Shown piece after piece: positions 15,602 through 22,415 of a DNA stretch of 28,048 nt (the first letter of the stretch is position 1; each line of letters starts with the position of its first letter). Location: NCBI GenBank assembly GCA_964524145.1, contig CAZGCA010000078.1:1-28048 (forward strand). The letters run 5' to 3'. Origin of the DNA: CAZGCA01 sp964524145 (GTDB lineage Bacteria; Hydrogenedentota; CAZGCA01). Position numbers and translations under genes: made by a program. Below the pieces are notes generated by a model, which was given only the letters and a program-made list of their open reading frames with translations, was not told where the DNA came from and made no database searches.

Positions 15602-17029
15602 CTACTCGACCATGCGCACGGGAAGGTTGTGCCGTACCAAACGGAACAGCTCTTCCACGTCGGCCTGGTTCATTCTGATGCATCCGGCGCTGCGGTTGCT
15701 GCCGATCGATGACAGGTCATTTGTCGCGTGAATGCCGTATCGCGTAATGGTTCCGTCGGCACGTGCGAGACCGAGCCAACGGCTGCCCAACTCGTTCTCC
15801 GGACTGCCCGGCTGTATGATGACGCCGTCCGGTCGGCGCCAGGCGGGGTTGACGAGCTTGGTTGCAATACGGAACTCGCCCACGGGCGTCGTGTCGTCGC
15901 GGCCGAGCCCAACGGGGTACGTTCGCACCGGGATACCGTTGCGCAACAGCGAGAGTCGGAACTGTGATCTATCAACGACAATCTCGAGCGCTGTCCCGGC
16001 ACCGTGTCCGGCTGGCGGTGGGGCCGATCCTCCGGATAACGCACCGGCGCGGAAGGCTCCCGGGTGCCGATTGCCGGAACTCATCACCGCGCCGGAGCCG
16101 TTCATACCCGCCGCAACTGCCGGCAGAAAGAGACTGTTGTCTACCGCTTCTTGCGAGCCTGCAACGAGATCCCGATCACCATCAACTCGAGCGGTTCCGG
16201 TCCATCGCCCTGAGCCAGCCGCGGAAGCGGGCCCCAGGTCGGCGCTGTTACGCGACGCCTCAAGCGGTGGGGCGACAATAAACTCCGGTGGGTCCGGGCT
16301 CTCGGACTGCCGGTCCGAAATCCGAATCAGAAAACCGTCCTGCGGTATCCTGCTCAGCATCTCCTGAAGACGTTCACCGCCAGAACCGTGAAGGATCGAC
16401 TCTCGTCCTGTGAACAGCACGACAGGTGCGAGCAGCAGGAGCAACAGGAGCAGCAGCGCGGCGGCCCGATGTCTCCGTCGTCGGCTCATACTGTTGCTAC
16501 CGGCGGTCGTGCCGGATTTCCGTTCGGCCTCATCCTCCCTGGCAAGCTCTATGTGCGCGAAGCTGTGAACGTCGTCGCCATCGACGGCTTGGTTCTCAGA
16601 GCGGAGTTTCAGGTACTGGTCTATACTGCGTTGAAGCTCATCGAGCAGTTCCTTGGTCGACGGCACAGAGATGTCCCGGGCCGCCGATCCGGGCAGGGCC
16701 GCTCCCCGCAGGATGAGTTCGATACCGACGTCGTACTCCCCGGTTTTCGTTTGCGACTGCCATACGGTAACCCCACGCGACGTGATCAAGTGGTTCGGCT
16801 CGTCCCAGCGCTTCCTGTTTATCTCGACGGTTACCTCTGAACCGACGGGTACGGGGGTTTCTGAACGCAGCAGGAGACCGCCACGAGAGAAGTTGACAAC
16901 CGAGCAACGTTGCGGCGTGGACGGGATCGAGGTCTCGCGAACCCAGGCGGGCCGGGACGTGGCAACCCGCGTGTGCTCGCGTTTGCCGCGCGCTATGCGT
17001 ACACCGTCCCGTATCAACAGGCTGTCCAA
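15602..17029 (-). CDS. PilZ domain fused to a membrane-anchored L,D-transpeptidase
   Basis: At 475 residues in one frame. The N-terminal PilZ domain (about 15-110) has the full c-di-GMP signature: Arg17-x3-Arg21 (KREHTR) and Asn46-x-Ser48-x-Gly-Gly51 (NFSRGG). After a charged linker, a transmembrane helix preceded by Arg-rich MSRRRRHR lies at about 188-206 and contains nine consecutive leucines. A Ser/Gly/Pro-rich spacer of about 140 residues leads to a YkuD domain (347-475) with His434 (YGIH) and Ser447-x-Gly449-Cys450-x-Arg452, the catalytic set that forms 3-3 peptidoglycan cross-links. PilZ would face the cytoplasm and the enzyme the periplasm. The start is TTG at 17029, chosen for the strong AAGGGAGG site eight bases upstream. 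Its own promoter lies at 17085-17113. Confidence 0.88.
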   Translation of the reverse strand: MDSLLIRDGVRIARGKREHTRVATSRPAWVRETSIPSTPQRCSVVNFSRGGLLLRSETPVPVGSEVTVEINRKRWDEPNHLITSRGVTVWQSQTKTGEYDVGIELILRGAALPGSAARDISVPSTKELLDELQRSIDQYLKLRSENQAVDGDDVHSFAHIELAREDEAERKSGTTAGSNSMSRRRRHRAAALLLLLLLLLAPVVLFTGRESILHGSGGERLQEMLSRIPQDGFLIRISDRQSESPDPPEFIVAPPLEASRNSADLGPASAAGSGRWTGTARVDGDRDLVAGSQEAVDNSLFLPAVAAGMNGSGAVMSSGNRHPGAFRAGALSGGSAPPPAGHGAGTALEIVVDRSQFRLSLLRNGIPVRTYPVGLGRDDTTPVGEFRIATKLVNPAWRRPDGVIIQPGSPENELGSRWLGLARADGTITRYGIHATNDLSSIGSNRSAGCIRMNQADVEELFRLVRHNLPVRMVE

Positions 17030-17037
17030 ACAGCAAT

Positions 17038-17045
17038 CCTCCCTT
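17038..17045 (-). promoter_or_regulatory. Shine-Dalgarno that fixes the TTG start of the PilZ-transpeptidase gene
   Basis: AAGGGAGG on the minus strand, eight bases before TTG 17029. No ATG or GTG in this frame is available before the PilZ RxxxR motif. Upstream of it the leader carries a run of eight G (17060-17067). Confidence 0.65.
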
Positions 17046-17084
17046 GCAGACAGAACACTCCCCCCCCTCAGCCTAGCACACTAC

Positions 17085-17113
17085 ATTATACCTGCGGGCG
17101 CGCTATAAGTCAA
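17085..17113 (-). promoter_or_regulatory. Strong sigma70-like promoter of the PilZ-transpeptidase gene
   Basis: Minus-strand TTGACT (17113-17108) and a perfect TATAAT (17090-17085) at the ideal spacing of 17 bases. Start expected near 17078, giving a leader of about 50 bases. Confidence 0.7.
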
Positions 17114-17154
17114 AACGGCGGGGTTAGAGGAGGTTTCCTTAGTCCCTATCCGAG

Positions 17155-18234
17155 TCAGCCGGATATCGCAGGATCCGGTCGGCAACAGTACCCGTGAGCC
17201 GCCTGTTCCAGGAACTCCGGGGTCAGTTCCGCGAGGTAAACCTGGCCGACACCCGTCATGTCGGAATTGAAGAGAACGTAGCCCAGCCCCGGCGATAGTG
17301 ATGGGTGCGGGTGTGCCCACTGTGGGTGAGAGCAAGAAGCGCCGGGGTCGCAGACGTAGGTGACCGTTCGTGACGGAACGTGCAGCAGATAGATACCCTC
17401 CTGCGGCCAGTTTGTGTCGGAGACAATCCATTGGGCGTCCCGGCTGGACGACGAGTGCCAGTAGTACCGGCCCTCGGTCAGAACGGTTGCATCCGCCTCC
17501 CCTTCTTTGTGAGTAACGAGGGCGTGGCCGGGCGGAAGTAGTGTCCCCTGCATGCTGCCGGTATCCCCAAACCAGGTCCGATGGGCGAACTGTGTGAAAT
17601 CATACTCCCGCAGGTTGCTCCCGTCCGAATCGATGAGGCAGGATGTCCAGACGCCGTCTTTGAAATCGCCGAAGTTGACCGTCTTCCCCGTCGGATCGAC
17701 ATGGATATGGTTTTGCTGTTCGCTTTCGTAGATGATCTCCAGTTTCCCCGTGGCACCGTCAACCTTGAAAAGCGATGCGACACCTTCGCGGTTGTAACAG
17801 TTGCCGAAATAGGTGGTACCGCGAAGATCGATTGATCCCAGCGAATGCGGGTTCACAGGACGGTCGCCGGGCGCTTCGGCAAGCGTTTCCTCCTGCATCG
17901 AGAGAACATCCGTCTTGCGGACTTCTCCTCCCGACTGGTAGAAGACGTGCCCGGTCGCAGGAGAGAAGACGATCCCACCCAGATCGTCACATTCGGTCAG
18001 CTGAACGAGGTCCATCCCGTCGGTCTGCACGCGGAACAGGTCGAACGGCGCGTCCCTGCCGGCGTACCGTTGCGAGATGAAGACCACGTGGCTGTCATCC
18101 TCGGTGAACGAGCACATCTCGAAGTACAGGTTTGTGCTGACGCAGGGGGAATGGGTCAACCGGAAGATCTTCAGTCCGGAACGAGCATCCCGCAGCACGG
18201 CCCTCTCCGGAGTGTACACCGAGCCTTTGCCCAT
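17155..18234 (-). CDS. Oligogalacturonate lyase family beta-propeller protein
   Basis: A 359-residue protein without signal peptide, built of repeating propeller strands (SHVVFISQR, GHVFYQSGG, GYVLFNSD). It matches the oligogalacturonate lyase (Ogl, PL22) family: Gln305-x-x-His308-x-His310 in the HPQWAHPHPSLSP segment fits the Gln/His/His manganese site of characterised enzymes, and His260 (YYWHSSS) is a good fourth ligand; His218 in FAHRTW is a candidate base. The reaction would be beta-elimination of unsaturated digalacturonate. AGGA lies six bases before the ATG, and the histidine phosphatase gene ends nine bases upstream, so it is the last gene of the unit from the promoter at 20160. A non-pectic uronate substrate is possible. 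Confidence 0.83.
   Translation of the reverse strand: MGKGSVYTPERAVLRDARSGLKIFRLTHSPCVSTNLYFEMCSFTEDDSHVVFISQRYAGRDAPFDLFRVQTDGMDLVQLTECDDLGGIVFSPATGHVFYQSGGEVRKTDVLSMQEETLAEAPGDRPVNPHSLGSIDLRGTTYFGNCYNREGVASLFKVDGATGKLEIIYESEQQNHIHVDPTGKTVNFGDFKDGVWTSCLIDSDGSNLREYDFTQFAHRTWFGDTGSMQGTLLPPGHALVTHKEGEADATVLTEGRYYWHSSSSRDAQWIVSDTNWPQEGIYLLHVPSRTVTYVCDPGASCSHPQWAHPHPSLSPGLGYVLFNSDMTGVGQVYLAELTPEFLEQAAHGYCCRPDPAISG
17159..17178. repeat. Inverted repeat at the 3' end of the oligogalacturonate lyase gene
   Basis: CCGGAT (17159-17164) and ATCCGG (17173-17178), eight-base loop, overlap the last codons of the minus-strand gene. There is no T-run, so termination is uncertain. Confidence 0.3.
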
Positions 18235-18243
18235 GGCTGTTCC

Positions 18244-18879
18244 TCAGAAGTCCGCGGTCAGGTGCGGGGTGTCGAGGGTTTTCAGGTGGCGCGTCTCGTT
18301 GAGCAATGTCAGGACGCGCCTGTTCTCGTCCTTCTCGAACGAGCTTATGGCGCAGGTATCCTGTCTGATCGCCCAAAACTGGGAGTCATCGAGCCCGAGC
18401 ACGGCGCAGAGCAGCACCTTGTTGACGACGCGGTGCGAGACTATAGCGACAGTCTGGCCCGGGTGCGCGTCTTCGATCCTGCAGAGCGATTTGAACGCTC
18501 GGTCTCTCACCTCGGACAGTGATTCGCCACCAGGCAATACCACCCGTCCCGGTTGCGAGATCCACATCAGGTATAGTTCGAGAAACCGTGACTTGACCTC
18601 TTCCTGCGAGAGCCGTTGCCACTGACCATAATCGATGTCAACGAACCCGTCATTGAGTTGCACGTCGATCGATCGGGGTGCTGCGATGATCGAAGCAGTT
18701 TGATGCGCGCGCTGGAGCGGGCTCGAATAGACTGCGTTGATCTGTTGTGGGATCGCGTTGGAAAGGACACGCGCCTGCTCGACACCGTTCGCATTCAGTG
18801 GCACATCTTCCCTGCCGCGGAATAGCTGTTGCCGGTTCCAATCGGTTTCGCCGTGACGTATCAAGAATACTCTGGTCAT
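18244..18879 (-). CDS. Histidine phosphatase family protein (phosphoglycerate mutase-like)
   Basis: A 211-residue member of the branch 1 histidine phosphatases. The catalytic RHGET is at 8-12 (His9 is phosphorylated), the second arginine is Arg57 in SSPLQRAHQTA, and the second histidine is His149 in VSHRVVNK, where most members have SHGG. The acid lies in the VDIDYGQWQ segment (about 80-87). These enzymes remove phosphate from small metabolites such as alpha-ribazole phosphate or sugar phosphates. GAGGA stands nine bases before the ATG; it starts six bases after the upstream stop and ends nine bases before the lyase gene. Substrate unknown. Confidence 0.88.
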   Translation of the reverse strand: MTRVFLIRHGETDWNRQQLFRGREDVPLNANGVEQARVLSNAIPQQINAVYSSPLQRAHQTASIIAAPRSIDVQLNDGFVDIDYGQWQRLSQEEVKSRFLELYLMWISQPGRVVLPGGESLSEVRDRAFKSLCRIEDAHPGQTVAIVSHRVVNKVLLCAVLGLDDSQFWAIRQDTCAISSFEKDENRRVLTLLNETRHLKTLDTPHLTADF

Positions 18880-18885
18880 TCGGGA

Positions 18886-19314
18886 CTATCCTCGCTCGAT
18901 CTTGAAGACAACCGTGCCGCCGCCCGTGATATCGCACGGATCGAGGCACTGGACGAAGGCAGGCCCGCCGCTTGTTCTCGACAGACCCAGTTGCGTTGGG
19001 TCGACCCCGTTGTAAAGTGCAACGTAGTAGGGCATGAGCGACGCAAGCGAGTGCATGCAAATGTTGTCAGTCTCGCCAAGGTTCACCTTGTAGCCCTCAT
19101 CAAGCACTATCCTGTCGCCTACCTCGTACACGGGGCAGGTACCCTTGATTGACTGCACCGAGATAACCAGCCTCGCACGACTGGCACCGGCCTCTTTCGG
19201 CGCTGTGCGACCGTTTCGGTCGAAGCTGATCCCGCAATCGCAGTCAACAGCCTGATCGAACTCGAAGAGAGTCACGTCGTACTGACGACCGCAGTTCGGA
19301 CAGATGATAGCCAT
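18886..19314 (-). CDS. TIGR04076 family protein with an N-terminal zinc ribbon
   Basis: A 142-residue protein. Residues 1-35 hold Cys5-x2-Cys8 and Cys25-x-Cys27, a small zinc ribbon. From about 47 onward the pattern SIKGTCPVYEVGDRIVLDEG ... DNICMHSLASLMPYYVALYNG ... FVQCLDPC matches TIGR04076, a small Cys-containing domain of unknown function normally found alone. It follows the translation-factor-like gene by 21 bases without a visible ribosome binding site, so it may depend on coupling. Its neighbours (DUF2284, histidine phosphatase) do not reveal a role. Confidence 0.75.
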   Translation of the reverse strand: MAIICPNCGRQYDVTLFEFDQAVDCDCGISFDRNGRTAPKEAGASRARLVISVQSIKGTCPVYEVGDRIVLDEGYKVNLGETDNICMHSLASLMPYYVALYNGVDPTQLGLSRTSGGPAFVQCLDPCDITGGGTVVFKIERG

Positions 19315-19335
19315 CGCGGCGGCGTTGCCCGTGCG

Positions 19336-19593
19336 TCACGGGATAACCTTAAACACCTCGTCGTGCTCGCGCGCGTGTTCCTTCACCCTCATGCCGATCA
19401 CCTGGCCGACGGCAGCCGTCTCGACGGCATCATGCTCGATCTGCATCGAGTCGACCTGTTGCGTGAAATCGGACGTGTGGCCCTTGATATGCACCGTGTC
19501 GCCGACGCAGAGTTCGCCATCGGTGATCTCGATCGCAGCAACCTGTATGTGCCCGAAATAGTGGGTGACAACGCCTACTTTCTGCTCCTCCAT
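19336..19593 (-). CDS. Small translation elongation factor domain 2-like protein
   Basis: Eighty-five residues consisting only of an EF-Tu domain II-like beta-barrel: VGVVTHYFGHIQVAAIEI, the turn GELCVGDTVHIKGHTSDF, DSMQIEHDAVETAAVGQVIGMRV, and the closing HDEVFKV. No GTPase domain is present. Such stand-alone barrels occur widely under the name translation elongation factor-like protein, with no settled function. A very strong AAAGGAGGG site (19609-19601) lies seven bases before the ATG and begins three bases after... the DUF2284 stop region, so high translation is expected within the unit. Confidence 0.82.
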   Translation of the reverse strand: MEEQKVGVVTHYFGHIQVAAIEITDGELCVGDTVHIKGHTSDFTQQVDSMQIEHDAVETAAVGQVIGMRVKEHAREHDEVFKVIP

Positions 19594-19611
19594 CGTGCAG
19601 CCCTCCTTTGA

Positions 19612-20109
19612 CTACTCAATCAGTACCAACCCAAAGAAGTTCGGCTCATCGTCGTGCGAGGTGAGCACTTCGACCCCGCAGGCCTCCATTGCCGGCCGCG
19701 ACTGGTCGGGGTGGAGGCACGGCTCTTCCGGGTCGCAGTCCTCGCACAACATGCAAGGACCCGCACCCATAGACCACGCTTTGTAATACCCGCCGAGAAA
19801 CGCGGCGATTTCAACCTTTCGAGCTATCTCGGTAATATCCACACGGTCGCGGACGTGAATGAGTATTGCGCGCGTGAAGCTATCGACAAGCTGTTGCGTT
19901 TGTTCCGGTGTGGGAGAATGGGGCGGGCACGACTTGCGCGCGCCGGCACCGCCACAGCCGTACAGGCACTTCATGCGGACCCACGGTGCGGTCACTACAC
20001 TCTTCGCCGGTATTAACTTGGCTTCTACCGCTCCGAGCGAGACGGCAAGCTCACAGTACCTGGCCAGATCCCTGTTCGAGTCTTTCTTTGCTTGCGACTT
20101 TGGGGCCAC
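19612..20109 (-). CDS. DUF2284 family cysteine-rich, predicted metal-binding protein
   Basis: A 165-residue protein from GTG 20109 (AAGGGGA nine bases upstream). Cysteines cluster as Cys48, Cys52, Cys61 (KCLYGCGGAGARKSCPP) and Cys119, Cys122, Cys125, Cys131 (GPCMLCEDCDPEEPCLHP), the arrangement of DUF2284 and suited to an iron-sulfur or zinc centre. The C terminus is an FFGLVLIE strand. It is the first gene of a six-position minus-strand unit, with a promoter 44 bases upstream. DUF2284 proteins have no established reaction. Confidence 0.85.
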   Translation of the reverse strand: MAPKSQAKKDSNRDLARYCELAVSLGAVEAKLIPAKSVVTAPWVRMKCLYGCGGAGARKSCPPHSPTPEQTQQLVDSFTRAILIHVRDRVDITEIARKVEIAAFLGGYYKAWSMGAGPCMLCEDCDPEEPCLHPDQSRPAMEACGVEVLTSHDDEPNFFGLVLIE

Positions 20110-20159
20110 TCTGCGTCATCCCCTTCCGGGACGCTCCACACGAGGTCTCCGTCCAACCC

Positions 20160-20189
20160 ATTATAGAACCGGCCCGTGCTGTAGATCAA
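20160..20189 (-). promoter_or_regulatory. Sigma70-like promoter of the DUF2284 unit
   Basis: Minus-strand TTGATC (20189-20184) and a perfect TATAAT (20165-20160) with 18 bases between. Start expected near 20153, leader about 44 bases to GTG 20109. Confidence 0.6.
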
Positions 20190-20370
20190 CAGGTCTCGAC
20201 ACTAACCCGCATTTCTCACCACAAGTCTACTGCAACACCGGATTTGCCCATGTCTACTGCGTCGCACTCGGTCGGCCCTCTCGACGTACCGTTCGGGTAC
20301 GCCTGTGATGGCCTCGGTCGCGCTCCTTGTATCCATAGGCATCTCCGGCGTTTCGTCACGACCTCCGGTG

Positions 20371-20392
20371 AGAAAAGCGGGCTAGTTGCCCG
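20371..20392 (-). terminator. Probable intrinsic terminator after the glycosyltransferase gene
   Basis: Minus-strand CGGGC (20392-20388), loop AACTA, GCCCG (20382-20378), followed directly by CTTTTCT. It begins about 18 bases after the glycosyltransferase stop. The rest of 20190-20370 holds nothing I can name. Confidence 0.5.
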
Positions 20393-20409
20393 TCGACTTC
20401 CGTACTCTT

Positions 20410-21483
20410 TCAAAGGTAGTTTGGCGCGTTGAACGGGGGTAACGAGAAGTCTTCTCGAAGCTGCTTGTTGACCAGCCGGACCGCCGTATCGCGGAACCGC
20501 AGCAACCGTCTGCGCAACGCAGCGTCCTTAAACATCATCGACCGCGCCAGCCTGTTGTCTATCAGTCGCTGAGCCTGTTTGGGTGACACCTCGAGCCGCA
20601 AAAACGTCCAGGCAACGATCTGGGCGTTCACCTCGTCCCTGGCGAATGCGCCATGTCCCGACGCGGGTTGATCGAGGAACGAGAGCCGCGTCACCTCGCC
20701 AAACGTTGCCCCACCGAGAACGGCCTCGACAAACGGGATCGCTTCCACGCCGTACCGGTAACACTCGAATCCGGGAACGAGCCGACGCGCTTCCTCGAAC
20801 CGGTTCAGGAACGTTTCGCACGCTTTCCGAGAGTACAGCTTGTAGCCGCTTTGGAGGTCGGGCACGTCGGCGTGAATTGCCGCAAACCGCAGGTCGAGCA
20901 TGCCACCTCTCGAAGCCAGCCGGAGTTTCAGCGCTTCAACTATCAGCGAGCTGACGAGAAGCTCGTACTCGCCCCGCACGAAATCCAGCGCGCCGTGAAC
21001 GTCCGAACGGCGGCCGATGATCAGGATGTTGTCAGTCTTCTCTTCCAGCTCTATCTGCCGGGCCAAACGCGCCATGTTCGGCAGGTCGTTCATGACGTGG
21101 TCGCCGTCGCAGTCTCGGATTGCCACGAAACGTACCGCAGGGTTCTCGAACGCGGCGCGGATGCCCTCGAGCATCGCGTACCCCTTGCCGCGGTTAACCT
21201 CTGTGCGAGCGATCCTGAACGTCGACCCGTGGCGTTTCTTGTACGCGGCGCGGAGGCTGCGTGCCAGCGCCAGCGACGTCTCCTGTCCGTCTACGACCAC
21301 CCAGACGTTTTCCCAGTTCACAACCTGCCCGTTGTCGCTCAGCGTGGCGTCAAGCAATGCGCGGGCGTCGTTCCGCACAAGATCCTTCGGATACCACACG
21401 GGCACGATGATCGCCACCGCGTCGCGAAGCTGAGCCATCGCGTTGTAGCTAGCCATCTTTGACGAAACGTCTCTCCGCATCAT
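20410..21483 (-). CDS. Glycosyltransferase, GT-A fold
   Basis: A 357-residue soluble protein. The Rossmann-like start AIIVPVWYPKDLV (24-36), ENVWVVVDGQE (59-68), VNRGKGYAMLEG (96-107, the NRGKG pattern of nucleotide-sugar binding) and the metal-binding Asp124-Cys-Asp126 in IRDCDGDH define a GT-A (family 2 or 81-like) enzyme. The C-terminal 120 residues are helical, with FLDQPASGHGAF and several Arg-rich helices. Two adjacent ATGs open the frame (21483 and 21480), and ATG 21456 is also possible. It begins 24 bases after the HAD phosphatase stop, so the two are likely cotranscribed. A synthase-plus-phosphatase pair for a glycosylated phosphate ester is one reading; donor and acceptor are unknown. 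Confidence 0.78.
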   Translation of the reverse strand: MMRRDVSSKMASYNAMAQLRDAVAIIVPVWYPKDLVRNDARALLDATLSDNGQVVNWENVWVVVDGQETSLALARSLRAAYKKRHGSTFRIARTEVNRGKGYAMLEGIRAAFENPAVRFVAIRDCDGDHVMNDLPNMARLARQIELEEKTDNILIIGRRSDVHGALDFVRGEYELLVSSLIVEALKLRLASRGGMLDLRFAAIHADVPDLQSGYKLYSRKACETFLNRFEEARRLVPGFECYRYGVEAIPFVEAVLGGATFGEVTRLSFLDQPASGHGAFARDEVNAQIVAWTFLRLEVSPKQAQRLIDNRLARSMMFKDAALRRRLLRFRDTAVRLVNKQLREDFSLPPFNAPNYL

Positions 21484-21507
21484 CGTTATGCCCCGTATAC
21501 TACTGTG

Positions 21508-22218
21508 CTAGGAGGAACCGAAGTCGCCGTCCCGAGTGTCGCCCGACACGAAAGCTCTCAACCGGTCGACGACCTCCGGTAGTGAGGCGAGCACGGCATC
21601 GGCGCGCTCGAAATTCTGGTGACAGGTATGCTCGGTCGGCACGGCGAAACAGATCATCCCGGCGGCTTTGGCCGACTCGACACCGGGCTGCGAATCCTCC
21701 AGCGCCACGCAAGACGCCGGCGCGAGCCCGAGCCGTTCGGCAGCAGTCAGGTAGATCTCCGGGTGCGGCTTGTTGTGCTCCACCTCGCTGCCGGTAACGA
21801 TCTCGTCAAACACCACGCGCACGGGTCTCAAAACGGGCTCGCGCGCGGACAACCGCTCGAGCACAACGCTGACTTCCGTCGCCGACGCCGACGACGCAAG
21901 GGCGCGCCGCAACCCGCTTACAACACAGAATTCCAGAAGCTCCCTTAACCCCGACACGGGTTCGAGCCTGCGGCTGCGTACGAGGTCGAGGTACATCTGT
22001 TTTCGTTCCGCGACGAGGTTTGCGCCGACCTCCTCGATGCCGAACGTTTTCTTCATCCAGTCGATGTTCTCCACCTCGGTCACGCCAACAAACTCCCGGA
22101 ACGCGTCGTGGGTCAATGAATGCCCGTACTTCCTGGCAAGCATCTGGAACGACTTGAAGTGCAACGTCTCCGTGTCGGCAAGCAGACCGTCCATGTCAAA
22201 CACCACTGCTTCTATCAT
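21508..22218 (-). CDS. HAD superfamily phosphatase/phosphomutase (beta-phosphoglucomutase-like)
   Basis: A 236-residue subfamily IA HAD hydrolase. Nucleophile Asp8 and Asp10 in VVFDMDGLLADTE, motif II Ser in LASSASATEV (about 108-117), motif III Lys in NKPHPEIYL and motif IV in VALEDSQPGVESAKAAGM are all present. The four-helix cap after DMDG (about 15-85) is as in beta-phosphoglucomutase and sugar phosphatases. It acts in the cytoplasm on a phosphorylated small molecule. It is the first gene before the glycosyltransferase and is divergent from the plus-strand secreted gene at 22416. The minus-strand TATGATAGAAT in the gap (22277-22267 region) is a plausible -10 box. Confidence 0.87.
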   Translation of the reverse strand: MIEAVVFDMDGLLADTETLHFKSFQMLARKYGHSLTHDAFREFVGVTEVENIDWMKKTFGIEEVGANLVAERKQMYLDLVRSRRLEPVSGLRELLEFCVVSGLRRALASSASATEVSVVLERLSAREPVLRPVRVVFDEIVTGSEVEHNKPHPEIYLTAAERLGLAPASCVALEDSQPGVESAKAAGMICFAVPTEHTCHQNFERADAVLASLPEVVDRLRAFVSGDTRDGDFGSS

Positions 22219-22322
22219 CTACCACCCATCCTGTTCGGCTATCGTTCGTGACACTTTGCGGATTCTATCATACGCGCGGCCCGAAAAGCCAAGGTGGAAG
22301 GAAGTCCAGGGGCACGCTCCCC

Positions 22323-22351
22323 TTGAATCCCGGCCATCTTTTTGATTAAAT
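22323..22351 (+). promoter_or_regulatory. Candidate promoter of the secreted GH2 pair
   Basis: TTGAAT (22323-22328) and TTAAAT (22346-22351) with 17 bases between, about 65 bases before ATG 22416. Both hexamers are four of six to consensus. Confidence 0.4.
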
Positions 22352-22415
22352 GCGTGTGAGGTTGGGATTCCAGGGCAGGGGTTTCTTGGGTGGAAGTCGA
22401 CAAGGAAAGGGCAGG

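Noticed and set aside
14382..15731. Long plus-strand open frame (449 codons)
   Set aside because: Antisense to the ThuA-like and TIM-barrel genes, which have clear family motifs and ribosome binding sites.
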